Part shown: piece after piece, positions 13,708-24,132 of the stretch
Layout: every line of letters begins with the position of its first letter
Numbering within the stretch: the first letter of the stretch is position 1
Assembly: GCA_907165135.1 (NCBI GenBank)
Contig: OU015566.1
Location: 8,726,157-8,790,156, forward strand
DNA length: 64,000 nucleotides
Origin: Oikopleura dioica
Lineage: Eukaryota > Chordata > Appendicularia > Copelata > Oikopleuridae
Reading direction: 5' to 3'
Made by a program: the position numbers and the translations under genes
Notes under the pieces: generated by a model
Databases searched by the model: none
What the model was told of the DNA's origin: nothing
Seen by the model: the letters and a program-made list of their open reading frames with translations, nothing else

Positions 13708-14497
13708 TTCTTTTTACTAGTACCTGCAAAATGTACAAATAAATATATTCCAAATAAAAACTTTCTTTCTCCGACCTACAATTTTGATAAGAAAAAAAGA
13801 GGAGAAAACGATTGACCAGGAAAAAACGGAGTACTGATAAGAATGATGGATGAGACACAGCGGGTGAGGAGAGCGGAACCCGATCACCCGCCGAGCGGCT
13901 TTGGTTTCAAGTGCTCGCCGTGTGCGCCGCCGAATTAATCAAAAAAAGTAAAAGGCGGTGAAAAGTCGCAGCAAAACCGATTACATAATCCGCTTGGATC
14001 AAAACTTGAAGAGTGAGGCAAGCCCGGGCAGCAGTTGAAAAATACTGTTGGCGGGGTACAAAAGGAACCCGAGGCGGGAACCTGATAAAATTTCAATTCA
14101 ATCCCTGTTGTGTAAATATATAAACGCCTTGGGCGTGTATTGCTAAAGACCCACCCTTGACAAAATTGCGCCAGGTGCTTTTCTCGATGTCTGAAGAATA
14201 CAGTAAGACGAATCTGTGCTCAAGGAAGTTGGCAGAAGCTGGAGAATTTATGACATTGAGATTTGCGAAGAGGAGGAGTTTTCGGAGCACGCTTTGAAGA
14301 TTTCACTAATTTATATACCCAGTCACTTCAAACGAGGAGCAGTATTTGCGCAGCAGAAATGGCGGAATGTATCAAACGATCACCAGTTATACAAGTTTAT
14401 GCTCGCTGTCAGCATCGTGAATCAAAATGAAGAAAAAACTACAAGTTTCGCTTTGAACAAAATAAACTTTATTAAAAAAGAGAGTCGAAGAGTAAAG
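13708..14497. other. Convergent 3' region, GC-rich patch
   Basis: Lies between the stops of Six1/2 (+) and the Sp factor (-). An AATAAATATATTCC stretch just after 13735 could be the Six1/2 polyadenylation signal. 13850-14080 is unusually GC-rich for a 3' region (repeated CCG/GGCG words). No coding exon seen. Confidence 0.35.
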
Positions 14498-15066
14498 TTA
14501 TGACTTCTGGGACGAATGTGTTCGACGATGCTTTGCAAGATGATCTGATCGCATGAATCTTTTACCGCAAAAGTCGCATTTGAATCGTTTCTCGCCCGTG
14601 TGAGTTCGAATATGTCTCTGCAGCTCGTCTGATCGAGTGAAGCTCTTGCTACAGTAAGGCCAAGCACAGCGGAACGGGCGCTCTCCCAAATGCCAACGAA
14701 TATGCGCCTGAGGTTGATTTGAGAATAGATGGGAAAAATTATAACTACCTTTAGATGAGAAGTTTTTCCATAGACTTTATCGCAGTCTGGAAAAGGACAG
14801 TTGTGTTCTCTTTTAGCCCCGATCGGAAGAATTCGTTTTCCGTTTCGTTCATCTGTGCAGTTTGGGCACTGGCATCTGATGCATCTTCTTATCGGGGGTT
14901 GTATCGTAGGTATGGCTGAATCGAATGAAAATCAAAAACTTTCTTCGAAATCAAGGAAGACTACTCTTCTAATACCTGTTGCCGTTGACGGAGTAAGTCC
15001 GATAGGGAAGTAGGAGGCGATCTGTCTCAAAATAGCAACTTGCTGGAGATCTGCGGAAGTGATCAT
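14498..15066 (-). CDS. Minimal Sp-family zinc-finger transcription factor
   Basis: GC-box binding factor reduced to about 155 residues. Exons: 15066-14976, 14915-14749, 14707-14498; phases agree. The short N-terminus is [20 protein letters not shown]. The Buttonhead box RCQCPNC is followed by three C2H2 fingers: [19 protein letters not shown], then [22 protein letters not shown], then [20 protein letters not shown]. The GKTSHLK, SDEL and SDHL reading helices are those of Sp/KLF proteins, and the Btd box makes it Sp rather than KLF. The long activation regions of vertebrate Sp factors are absent. The protein ends ten residues after finger 3. It shares the region with two degenerate Btd-box genes at 7.4 and 9.0 kb and with Six1/2. 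Confidence 0.88.
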
Positions 15067-15324
15067 TTTTACGATTTTTACTTTCGAAGAATGACATTGA
15101 TGCTAGGCACACTTTGCATGAGAGCGAGGGCGCCGTTGTTGACAGACTACACTCGTGTATTGTTTTTTGCCCTGCCCTAGGGCGTGATCCTCAAAAACTC
15201 TGCTATATTGGAATTTCTGTATGCTTACGAAACACGGTGTATAAACGACTATTCTTTTTATTTTGTTTCAAAGTGAGTGTAGGTTCGTTGCAGTCAAATT
15301 TTAGTTATCAAGGAGGATTAACCT

Positions 15325-15839
15325 TCAGGCGGTCTTCCAGTAGAGAGTGTTGATCAGGAGACGCATGTGAGGCAGAGCTTTTTGGTAGTGTTCCACTGTC
15401 TGGTTATGGCTCTCAGTCATCTTTTTGATTTTGTGTTGGTAGCTTGAGACGATCTTCCTAAGTTTTTCTGAAAGAAGAATTATTTTTTAATTTGGTGGAG
15501 AAAACTTACTGATTTCTTGATCTTGGTGCTCTTCAATACTCAAAGTATCCTTCTTTCCGGACTGTTGATTGTTATTTGAATCGGATGGTGTCAACCGGAT
15601 GCTCCAAGTGCGGGCATCAATGTTTCTCCGTCTAAAATGTTGATGAAGATCTAAGAGGACTAATAAATTGTTCACCTGTGCTTTTTTCTCTCCCGTCTGA
15701 ACCAGTAATCGACATATTTAAAAGTCAGCTGCAGTTCTTCAGCGAGAGCCTCTCTCTTTGCTGGTGCTGGCGAGGGATTTATCTTGAAGAAAAGACGTAG
15801 TTTTCGAAGTTGGTCCTCTGTGCATTTGTACTGGGACAT
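15325..15839 (-). CDS. Small divergent homeodomain protein lacking Asn51
   Basis: Three exons: 15839-15676; a second exon ending near 15513; and a third ending at the stop 15325-15327. The homeodomain begins almost at the start codon: TEDQLRKLRLFFKINPSPAP, REALAEELQLTFKYVDYWF, then RRERKKHRRR. Trp48, Phe49 and Arg53 are present, but the near-invariant Asn51 is Arg (WFRRERKK). The tail is polar with a C-terminal helix (KIVSSYQHKIKKMTE). The EDQLRKLRLFF opening and loss of Asn51 recall ZHX/HOMEZ-type homeodomains, but I cannot assign a class. DNA contact is probably altered (inference). It lies upstream of the Sp factor on the same strand, 258 nt away. Confidence 0.7.
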
Positions 15840-16184
15840 TTTTTCTCACTGATCTGATCATACCTTCCGGCAAGAGGCTAAATAGCACTCGCTTGTCCGA
15901 AAGAGGGCGCTCTTCGATGCATCACCTGCGGCGGGTGAGCCGCCTAACTAACGTAGTCGAAAATGCACATCTGATAAACTAAGCTAGACGAAATTTCCAA
16001 ATCAAATAACTGAAACTAATTGATTCTCTTCTCAACTTTTTGAACGGATTTTGAATCCGGGATTCCGTTGGTAGCGCTTGGCGTTCAGGGGAAATGAGTC
16101 TGATTATAAACTTTCAAAATATTTACGCCAGCGTAAAACTCTGAGAGACTCCTCTTGTGAAAGATAAGAAAAAAACAAGATTCA

Positions 16185-17154
16185 ATGAAATACTTGCATT
16201 TAATTTTCATTTTAACATCGACCGTAGATTCTCGCAGATTTCAGAGATTTGCGTCTCGCTGCATCAGGAAGAGATTCAAAATTGAATGAAAGCGAGAATA
16301 AAGCTTTTGATGAATTTCAACAAAAAGGCGGCAAGATCATGAACGCCAAGTTGCGTGTTTTTGCAGAACCAAAAGTTTTTATCTATCATTTTGTTCATCT
16401 GCAGAAAATCATGGATTCTTAGCCATGAAGGGCTTTCAATATCTCAAAGAAAACTAAAAGATTAGAAAAAGACCATATTCTGTAGCCCCAAAAAAGAAGC
16501 TTCAAAAGACAACGGTATTCACATGTGCACCCTTTGCAATCAAATCGGTATTTGGAACCGACTGTATAGGTGTAAAGACTCTCATGACTGCGCTGAAATG
16601 GAAGAAATTGTCGGCAACCTTCTTACAACCTCAGCGATTGAGTCGAAAATAGTCATTCTTTCTGACAGCGCTTTTGATTCAAACAAGAATCTGCTCGAAC
16701 ATGTGTCGATGAAATTTATGATTCAAGGGGAACTAAAGAAGAATCGCCCAACCAACTGCAAGGAAATCCGGCAATTGTCGATGTGGGTCAAGGAACTAGT
16801 AAACAACTTTTATCGTTCGCGGATAGAGACAGTCCTGTTTACTTTCTAAAAAAAGCATCAAAGCGCGAAAAGAATCTTGCCGAAATCTACAGTGGCTCTT
16901 GGATTGAGTACAGCCTCAGTTTCGAATGGGTTCAAAACAGCATCGCCAGAAAAAGCCTAGAAAACGCTCTTCTCAAACTTCGAAGGCGCCAAGCAAGAGC
17001 ACAGCTTATTCAACTTTCGTCAACACTGATGCGAAAATGTTTCAATCCAAATGTTAAATTTGGATCTCTTAAAAATGTTACACGGGATTTGGATTCATCG
17101 GAAGTCTACGCTGGAAAATGGCTCGATGTATTCAGGAATGGGGTCGAAATCTAG
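16185..17154 (+). CDS. Unknown multi-exon gene, possibly secreted and Cys-containing
   Basis: Not recognised. An ATG at 16185 opens a hydrophobic leader (MKYLHLIFILTSTVDS). Later coding-looking pieces change frame: a Cys-spaced segment near 16515-16640 (MCTLCNQIGIWNRLYRCKD, then HDCAEM), then a long clean frame from about 16700 to 17154 (DVGQGTSKQLLSFADRD, SGSWIEYSLSFEWVQNS, ending WLDVFRNGVEI and stop). I could not find phase-consistent introns joining all pieces. The gene model, and whether the leader belongs to it, are tentative. The Cys/Trp spacing faintly recalls a thrombospondin-type module. It converges on the coiled-coil gene at 17342. Confidence 0.4.
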
Positions 17155-17341
17155 CCTAAAAGTTTTAGACTCTAAAACTACTTACGACGAAAACGACCCT
17201 GAGTGAGTGAGATTGACTACAGTAAGCTTGATTTTATTATGTAATCGAATTCATAATAAACCGAATTCCGTCAAATAAACTTTATTAACAGGAAATTATT
17301 GAGAAGGTAATCATATCGTGATATAAAAGCAAGTGTTGCCA

Positions 17342-18851
17342 CTAAACCCAGTGAGCACCAAAAACATTTCCGTGGTCACTATTTTGATCGACATACGAGG
17401 AGAAGTCCCCCATGCTTTTGATCCAGTCTGCAACCACGTATTTGTCAAGATCGTCAGCTAAATAATAATTAAAATCATAACTAATCTCCCTCTATACTTA
17501 GCTTATCAATGACACCACTATCATCTTCAACATCTCTTTTGAAAGCAAAAGTGGGCGCTGTAAAAACAAGAAATGCATTTGAAAATTGAAGCAAATAGAA
17601 TAAAACAAAATACTTATTCAGCATTGTATATCTGAAAGGTGGTAACTCGGTAACTAAGGGGGAAACGACATAAGCCGCTATCCTGCTATTGAATATAGTG
17701 TCGATAACCATTCGAGTTGTTAATTTATTTTCAATATTGCTAATGACGATAAAACAGAAATTTTTTCTCATTTATTGAAGCCTTAAAAATTATACTTACA
17801 ATAAACTTTATGGCTACTTATTGTATGCTGCTTGGTTAAATTCATCTTCTGATATCTTGACTGCATTTTCGGGCAAATTTCCTGTCGTCTTATAAAGCGA
17901 TTTCTCCGGCTCAACCCAAGTCATTGTTTGATGAATTACGTCTAAAAAGATCTTAGTCGCTTGAGGACAAGAAACAAAGATAATTTGAGGAATACTTACC
18001 AATTTGATCATTTATCCGGCCATCGACGAATTTCAAGTATCGCACACCATTCTTGAATCAATATTTAGCTATTGTTTAGTTAGGCTTCAGTTAGGGTTAG
18101 GAAGAGTGTAAGTAAAATTGCTTTACCTTCGATGAAGAATTTCTTATATCGAGCTCTATCGTTACTTGCGTTATAACATCCAAGTCATAGGAGCTATCGC
18201 CGAGCTCACGAAGTTCCTCTTCAGACATTTCGATATATTTTCTCTATGAGAATTAATAAATAATCAGAATTATTAAAATATTACCTCTGGAATGAAATCA
18301 ACCTTGTAATATTGATCATTCATGGAAATCTGGCGACGGAGCATTCTAGTCAAATCTTTTCCCAAGTCTCGATGATAATTCTCCAACTTTTGGGGCTTCT
18401 TTTCTTCATGAAGGCTTCTCTTTAGTTCTGTCTCTTGCTCTATGAGCCTTCTGTTTTCATCATTGAGCTTTTTCTGAGAATCATTCCAATCATCTACTCT
18501 TTTTGTCAATTCTGCTAATTTCTGTTCGAGTTCTTGTTTCTCTCTTGTTAACTCGTTGCCCTTTTGAATGTGATTTTCACACTCTTTTTGGAACTGCTGC
18601 TTTCGTCTTTCGATTTCTGATAATTTGTACTGGATATGTTCCTGATCCGTTGAATACTCTTGCATCAAGAAAAGGTTTGGTGAGGAGGCCATTCGCTGAG
18701 CGAAATTATGTTCTTTGTAATTCGGCTTTACAGGAAGAGTATTTGTCCGTTTGATGGGAGATTTCGAGGGCGTTTCATTTTGAACATACCACGGTAGAGG
18801 CTCTTTCTTTGTCGTCTCAGTTTCATTTTTTAGTTTTTCGTAGATTGGCAT
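17342..18851 (-). CDS. Coiled-coil protein, downstream cistron of pseudokinase operon
   Basis: Multi-exon protein of unknown function. The start at 18851 (MPIYEKLKNETE) lies 18 nt after the upstream stop, just past an ATTTTTAG acceptor, so it is probably trans-spliced. The first exon has Ser/Thr/Pro-rich segments (TPSKSPIKRTNTLP), then a long heptad region from about residue 75 (YKLSEIERRKQQFQKECENH onward). Later exons continue with KYIEMSEEELRELGDSSYDL, then VIHQTMTWVEPEKSLYKTT, NIENKLTTRMVIDTIFNS, and the end DKYVVADWIKSMGDF...GAHWV before the stop at 17342. The introns are about 40-60 nt. The junction near 17580-17635 is unresolved: an in-frame hydrophobic stretch may be intron or a membrane segment. 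Possibly a regulatory partner of the upstream pseudokinase (inference from operon linkage). Confidence 0.6.
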
Positions 18852-18869
18852 GATACTAAAAATCATATG
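18852..18869 (-). promoter_or_regulatory. Intercistronic trans-splice acceptor
   Basis: 18 nt between the TAA of the pseudokinase and the ATG of the coiled-coil gene. Read on the minus strand it contains CATATGATTTTTAG followed by TATC and the ATG. This is the arrangement expected where a spliced leader is added to a downstream operon gene. The spacer at 25602-25620 carries the same ATTTTTAG core. Confidence 0.6.
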
Positions 18870-19927
18870 TTATTTCAATTGTTCGAAGATAAAATTGACA
18901 AACACTGGGTGGCTCAGAAGGTCTTTTGCTTTGGGTCGTTTCTTTCTGAGCTGAAAACATCCCTGGACAATTTCATCGGCTGCAGGGCTTCCTTCCACTC
19001 GTCTGTAATTTAGGTTTTCGATACGTTTTTTTATTTCCATTCTCTTCTTTTCCAGGTTTTTCTTCTTTTTATCATCTGCAGAACAAAACGGATTTTCAAG
19101 CATGATCATCTCGTAAAGAACAACGCCAATAGCCCAGATATCGAGATCGGTACCAAATTTCGAGTTTTCAGTTTCTATGAAAAACTCGATGGGGTAGTAA
19201 TCAATGTCACCGGTTGCTTTCATAGGCTTGGTAAAGTATAAAGCATCTAACTGAGAAAAAGAATTTATCCAAAAGGGTATTTTTCAGATTATTAATCCAA
19301 GCCTGACACCGTTGAAGTAACACCATGATCCAGTTGCTTTGCGAAAGAAAAACCTCCCAATTTGCATCTTTCTTTCTTGCGATTGAAGAGAATGTTTTCA
19401 GGTTTCACAAGACGATGAATGATGCCCTTTTCGTGAATGAATTCGAGAGCCATGGTGATTTGCGTGAACCAGTTCCATATGCTTTGCTCGTTCAATTTAA
19501 CGTCTATAAAATTATTATTTTCGTAAAAAAAGACTGATAAGTTTACTTCTTTGAAGTGCATTTTCGATTGTAGATCTGAGGCTACCACCTTCACAGTATT
19601 CCATTACGATCCAAAATTCTCTGGGAAGCGAGAATCCTGCTTGCCAGATTCGTGCTCGTCCAAGTAGCGGACGATAAATGGATGAACAAGTTTTTTCAGA
19701 CGGGCTGCTTCGAGTCTAATATTCGCAAGTTCATTCTTTGCCTTCTCTCTATTCCTGCTCAATTCAATATGTTTGATGACAACGAGCGTTCCCTCTTTGA
19801 TAAGATCATTGCCTTGCTTCTTCTTCGCTAGAATCGTTTTTCCTAGAACGCCTTTTTCCACGTGTCCAAGTGTCTTTTCCTTTTTGTATTCTTTTTCGTA
19901 CTCTTTAAAAAAGAAATCGCTAAACAT
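18870..19927 (-). CDS. Protein pseudokinase, upstream operon cistron
   Basis: Protein-kinase fold, probably catalytically dead. N-lobe: a degenerate glycine loop (LGHVEKGVLGKT) and the VVIKHI strand with the ATP-binding Lys. Then HPFIVRYLDE and the hinge IVMEYCEGGSL, resembling NEK-type kinases. The catalytic loop reads IIHRLVKPENIL (about 19401-19420) in place of HRDLKPEN, and the DFG motif reads LGGFSFAK (about 19340-19360), so both essential Asp residues are missing. The C-lobe is intact: DIDYYPIEFF, then DLDIWAIGVVLYEM and the RPKAKDLLSHP subdomain XI. An intron joins VTST to LDALYFTKP. A frame change near 19615-19660, between RYLDE and FWIVMEY, needs a very short non-canonical intron or a 1-nt indel. 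The stop precedes the next cistron by 18 nt. Confidence 0.75.
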
Positions 19928-21353
19928 TTCTGTCAGAGATCAGGAATCGTAAGAAACGCGATTTTGAACCGCCAATATTTGCGATTTTGGCAAGATTCTT
20001 TCACGATTATCGTTAAAATTTAACCTTGATCCTCCTTCTATCGCGTTATGAAACAATCTTAAAATTTGAACAAGATTCAGAAAAGCGTTTACGGAGCACT
20101 TTTTCACCGATTTGAGCGTGGTAACCAGATTACACCCAAACTTGACGAATTAATTTTCGGAGAGCTATTTAATTTCCTCAGTAGCTCTTTAGAAACAAAT
20201 ATTGTTTCTCCTCTAGCGGTGATGTCAAGTTCAACCAATTTTAAACATCATCTGTCTACTCGCTCTAGAACCGTTGTTTATCTAAGCTAACATCCTGCAA
20301 AGAAAGACACAGAAGACAAGTGTTTGAAAAAGTGATAGGTTTTTATTGCTTTTTGCAATATAAATTCTTGTTGCTCACCCCAAAGGGAGATAGGTTTTTA
20401 TTGCTTTTTGTCGAAAGCAACAAAACCGAAGAGGACCTGATATTTCATCAGGTAATTCACCTTCTTCCGTCTTTTCGAAGAAGCCTCAATTCGACCAGTC
20501 CAACCCCATTATGGGTTGCTGACCGCTGAAGAACGGTCATTCCGTTCTTTTTCTTCTAAATAATAATTTCAATAATTGATTAAAAACGGGGCTTCTCACC
20601 TTGTTTCTTTCGCTGCCGGACCAGGAAAAATCCTGAGACTGACCAAATTCTGTTTCTAAGCCCTCACAACAACTTTTGTTCTAGAAGATTTTAGTGAAAA
20701 TTTTTGATAATTGAAACTTTCGTCTAGAGAAATTCTTGCTTTGAGCGGGTTTCAAATTGAAATTTATAATGGCGAAGTCATTTTTATTTTTACTGTAGCG
20801 AAAGCAAGGTGTTTCACAGGAGCATTTTCGCAGACCAAACTTTTAATCATCGGCCCGTCAAATTGTCACTAATTAACAATCAAGTTCGCTGTCTTGCGCA
20901 CTTCCGTAACTGTGAAATCGGCGGCCAAGTCTTACGTTTGCCACTGCTGCTAATTTGGCGTACAGTGGCGTGTCTAAAACCGCATGCAATTTGGCGGCTT
21001 CGATCGTGATTGATCCTTCTCGATAGATGGCGCTGCATGGCACTAATTCGACGAGATTTCCGTCGCATGGCAGAAATCGGACGTTGCTCTTTGAGAGGAG
21101 GGAGAATTTGTTTTCCAAAAAAGCCGCGGGAATGGAATGCGGCTCAGAGAAATTTCAGTCTTATTGCTAGCAGCCAAGGTCGATGGATTTGCCTACTACG
21201 ATACTTATGAAGGAAAGTTTTCAAGAAAATCACAATTTTAACAGTAGCTTTGTTATTTGAAAGTCTTGAAATTTTAGGCAAATATTCAATTAATATGTTT
21301 CATTGAATAAGTTAATTTTTCTTAAAAATTTGATAATTTTTTAAAAATGTTCT
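19928..21353. other. Gene-poor 1.4 kb with a short direct repeat
   Basis: Between the pseudokinase 5' end (-) and the PLA2-like gene (+). A 22-nt perfect direct repeat lies at 20334-20355 and 20389-20410 (core GATAGGTTTTTATTGC). 20880-21130 is GC-richer and holds overlapping ORFs on both strands without family features. The missing first exon of the PLA2-like gene may be here, but I could not identify it. Confidence 0.3.
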
Positions 21354-22602
21354 TTGAATCCGTCTATTGAAAACAACAAAGACTACTCGGAATTAATCGG
21401 CAGTGTTGGAGAAAACGAAACTTATATAAAAACAGTTGACCTGAGCGAAGGGCTTGATCGAAGCTTTGCCGCCCGTGCCGATCTTTATGATCTTCCTGAG
21501 GCGGTCAAAAGTGGCGAAATCACCCTCGACGATCTTCTAGCGGAGACTGGTTTTGATTTGAAATTATCCGAAGAGGATAGATTTCAGAAATTGCGCCAAT
21601 TTCGGCGACTGGTAAATTGAGACTTTTGATTTTTAGGTAGAGTAACGACCAAATTTGAAATGAACTTTAGTACACATTTTATTTGGTCGGATATCGACTT
21701 AGACCCGCTCATTTGGTTCAATATGGTTGTTGGTGTTTTCCAAGAGGCCAGGTAAGTTTAAATTTTTCGTCAAAGCCTATTTTTGTTTCAGCTTATAATG
21801 GGCTACGGTCAGCCAATCGACAATATTGATGCTACATGTAGGAATCATCAGGTAATCAAGTTTTCCCACGCTGTGCTCAATTCAGAAATGCTGACGTTTC
21901 TCCAAATGTCATCTACGTTGCTTACTTCCGTCTCGTTACCGGTTCAATTAAAATTTTGAAACGAAGGAGATTCTCCGAAGAAATTTACTTTATATATTCA
22001 GCTTTGTCTCAACTGCGTTGGGTTGGATACAAACTATGAGTGCAATCCGCATACTCAGCCGTACCGAGTTTACGGTCAAATCTACCAGAATGGTATGTTG
22101 CTTTTGAATCACGTATTGGACAAGAAGAGTAAAAGAGATACTCTCTTTTCATACTCTCTATTTGTTGTTCAGATTATCAGATAGCAAAGGATGAGAGCTT
22201 TCCAGAAACAATTATATTTTTTGTGTTAACATGAAAATTAGGGCGCCGACTGATGTGCAAAGACCCACCTGGCTCATGTGCGTGGCTTGCTTGTCAGTGC
22301 GATGTTAATATGGGTACATTAACGTATATTCATACTTTTTGTAACGAATCGTTTTTCAAGTAACAACGAGTATTATCGAGTCGCTGAAGGGTTACAAGCC
22401 TCGCTATTGGATGTACGATCCGCGCCGATGCACCGGATACGACCAGCAGCACGAGATGCCACCCGATCAATGTTGTGGAAAATACCCGGAAAGGTTCCCT
22501 TATCATTCTACGGAAAGGTCCTGTTGCGCCGGGAAAACCTACAACCCTGACTACAAAGAATGCTGCGCGAGCGAAGATGTCCGAAATCTGGGAGAATGTT
22601 AG
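21354..22602 (+). CDS. Secreted phospholipase A2-like protein, likely inactive
   Basis: Multi-exon protein; the 5' exon and signal peptide were not found (the frame is open from about 21346 without an ATG). An acidic leader (DLYDLPEAVKSGEITLDDLL) is joined to the PLA2 core: LRQFRRL, VQYGCWCFPRGQ, GYGQPIDNIDATCRNHQ, then LCLNCVGLD. The calcium loop/active-site pattern YGCxC...D-x-x-C-x-x-H is present, but the usual Asp49 after the catalytic His is Gln (NHQLC). A Cys-rich extension follows: GRRLMCKDPPGSCAWLACQC, then a PPDQCCGKYPERFPYH...CCAGKTYN...CC module like galaxin-type repeats, and the stop at 22602. Small introns break the core at 21614, 21752, 21853, 22092 and 22313 (approximate). Possibly a matrix or carrier protein like otoconin-type PLA2 relatives (inference). 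Confidence 0.7.
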
Positions 22603-23079
22603 TTCATGAAGTTGATAAGTCTCTTATGAAGAGCTTGTCATTGCAACCTAATTTTTTCACGTGATTTATCATTTTTTCTCTTCCCCTTTTTAAACGAATC
22701 AAAAACAAACCATTATTTTTACGAATTTGTATCTCAATCTGTAAATAACTGTACATTCCACTTTTTTCTACAGCTCGAGTCATCGCATGTTCACAGCTTG
22801 AATATCTGACATTTGACATCTCGCACATTTGACATTTCAAATCGAACAAATACGGAAATTCCAAGTATGAATAGCGCTCTTCACAAAACTGCTTTCCCAA
22901 ACTCATCAATAAAACAAGAAAGCACCGAAAATAAAAGTTTCATAAGTCTTATTCATATCTTTTCGGACCATAAACTTCAGAAATCTGCCAAAAGTGATTT
23001 TCATGGTTGAGGAGAGTTCGCAGGATCAATCTTAGTGATCATCCCGGGAGAAAGTATTTCAAAAAAGAGATACTAGAAG
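22603..23079. other. Intergenic
   Basis: About 480 nt between two plus-strand genes. AT-rich; no coding exon or clear regulatory motif seen. Confidence 0.3.
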
Positions 23080-24012
23080 ATGAGCTTCAAGCTTATTTTT
23101 CTTGCACTTGGATCACTGGAGGCCTTGCAGTGCTATCAATGTGGTACAGTTTTTGGGTAAGTATCTGAGATTCTGAGTCTACTGAAAATAGCATTTGTTT
23201 GAGAGAATTCGAAAAGCTCATTTTACGAAAAAGTAGAGTAGTCATCGTTGATTTCAACTTAAAATTCCATATTTTAAATACCAAGTATCGTCAACGTCTA
23301 GCCATTTTATTTAGCGGTCCTTGCGATGGTAACTTTGAGCGAACATACGCAACTTGTCGCTATCTCACCGATCCAGTCTGCTACTATAACGAGACAAGGC
23401 AAGCAAAATAGAAAACCATAATTAATTGATTTTGCTCTAACACAATTTCAGAAAATATGCAATCTCGCAAAACCTCGGTGTGCGCAGCCCATACGAGTAA
23501 GTCACTTTTTCTTCTAAATTTTTCAACAAAAAAACTGTGATTTTAAAAACATAAATTTCAAGCGTCGAAGTTTACAGAGAAGCCGGATGCGTTTCGAGAA
23601 AGGAAATTATGCCGAAAAACGAGTGCTCAGAGATTTACGTCGGACGAGTCGCCAGCAAACTCGAAGTAAAGACCCTTGATTTGATTCAAAAGTAAAAAAT
23701 CGTTTCCGATCTGACAACAAAATTAAGGCAATGAAATGGCAAAGCTTCACCGCATCAACTGGTCAAGCGAAAATCCTAATAGAGGTGGGTTCAAATTTCT
23801 TCTAAAACCCTACTTCCGCAATCGATTCTTTCGCCCTCTTAAACTCCTTCATATACCCTTAAACTTTATTAAAACGGTAAGAGTAATCAGAATTTCAGAC
23901 TTGCGGCACGACATGCTCGCGTGACGGATGTACGTTCTATAGCTTGGATTCAGCCTTTGCTACAGCCGTTTCTTCCGCTGTTCTTTTGTTTGTTTTTCTG
24001 CTCAATATGTAA
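23080..24012 (+). CDS. Ly6/uPAR-like three-finger protein, probably GPI-anchored
   Basis: Signal peptide MSFKLIFLALGSLEALQ, then a Cys-rich domain starting CYQCG with spaced cysteines (PCDGNFERTYATC, DPVCYYNE, AGCVSRKE, NECSEIYV, ETCGTTCSRDGC). It ends in a hydrophobic tail (FATAVSSAVLLFVFLLNM) suited to GPI attachment. Exon 1 is 23080-23156; five short introns follow. The intron 23399-23451 begins with GC (AG/GCAAGC), a recognised GC-AG donor. The fold suggestion comes from the LxCYxC start and CxxxC pattern; the final Asn of the usual CC...CN motif is not clear, so it is a divergent member. Extracellular, cell-surface. A second Ly6-like gene lies convergently downstream at 24133-24604. Confidence 0.7.
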
Positions 24013-24132
24013 CAATCAAAAGATGGATTTCTTGATCGTTTATTGATATGTACAGGAACATTACATGATGGAACTTCTCTTCAATTTCCTGGGCGTATGT
24101 TCTAACAAATTAAAATTAGGCAGCTTGATGAA

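Noticed and set aside
18080-18105. TTAGGG-like words, possible telomeric repeat
   Set aside because: Only one or two degenerate copies, inside a short intron of the coiled-coil gene.
20334-20410. 22-nt direct repeat as a possible CRISPR-like or structured RNA element
   Set aside because: Only two copies at 55-nt spacing in a eukaryotic intergenic region; listed only as a short repeat.
20873-21210. Overlapping ORFs on both strands at 20.9-21.2 kb
   Set aside because: Arg/Cys-rich frames on both strands of GC-richer DNA with no motif; none provides a signal peptide for the PLA2-like gene.
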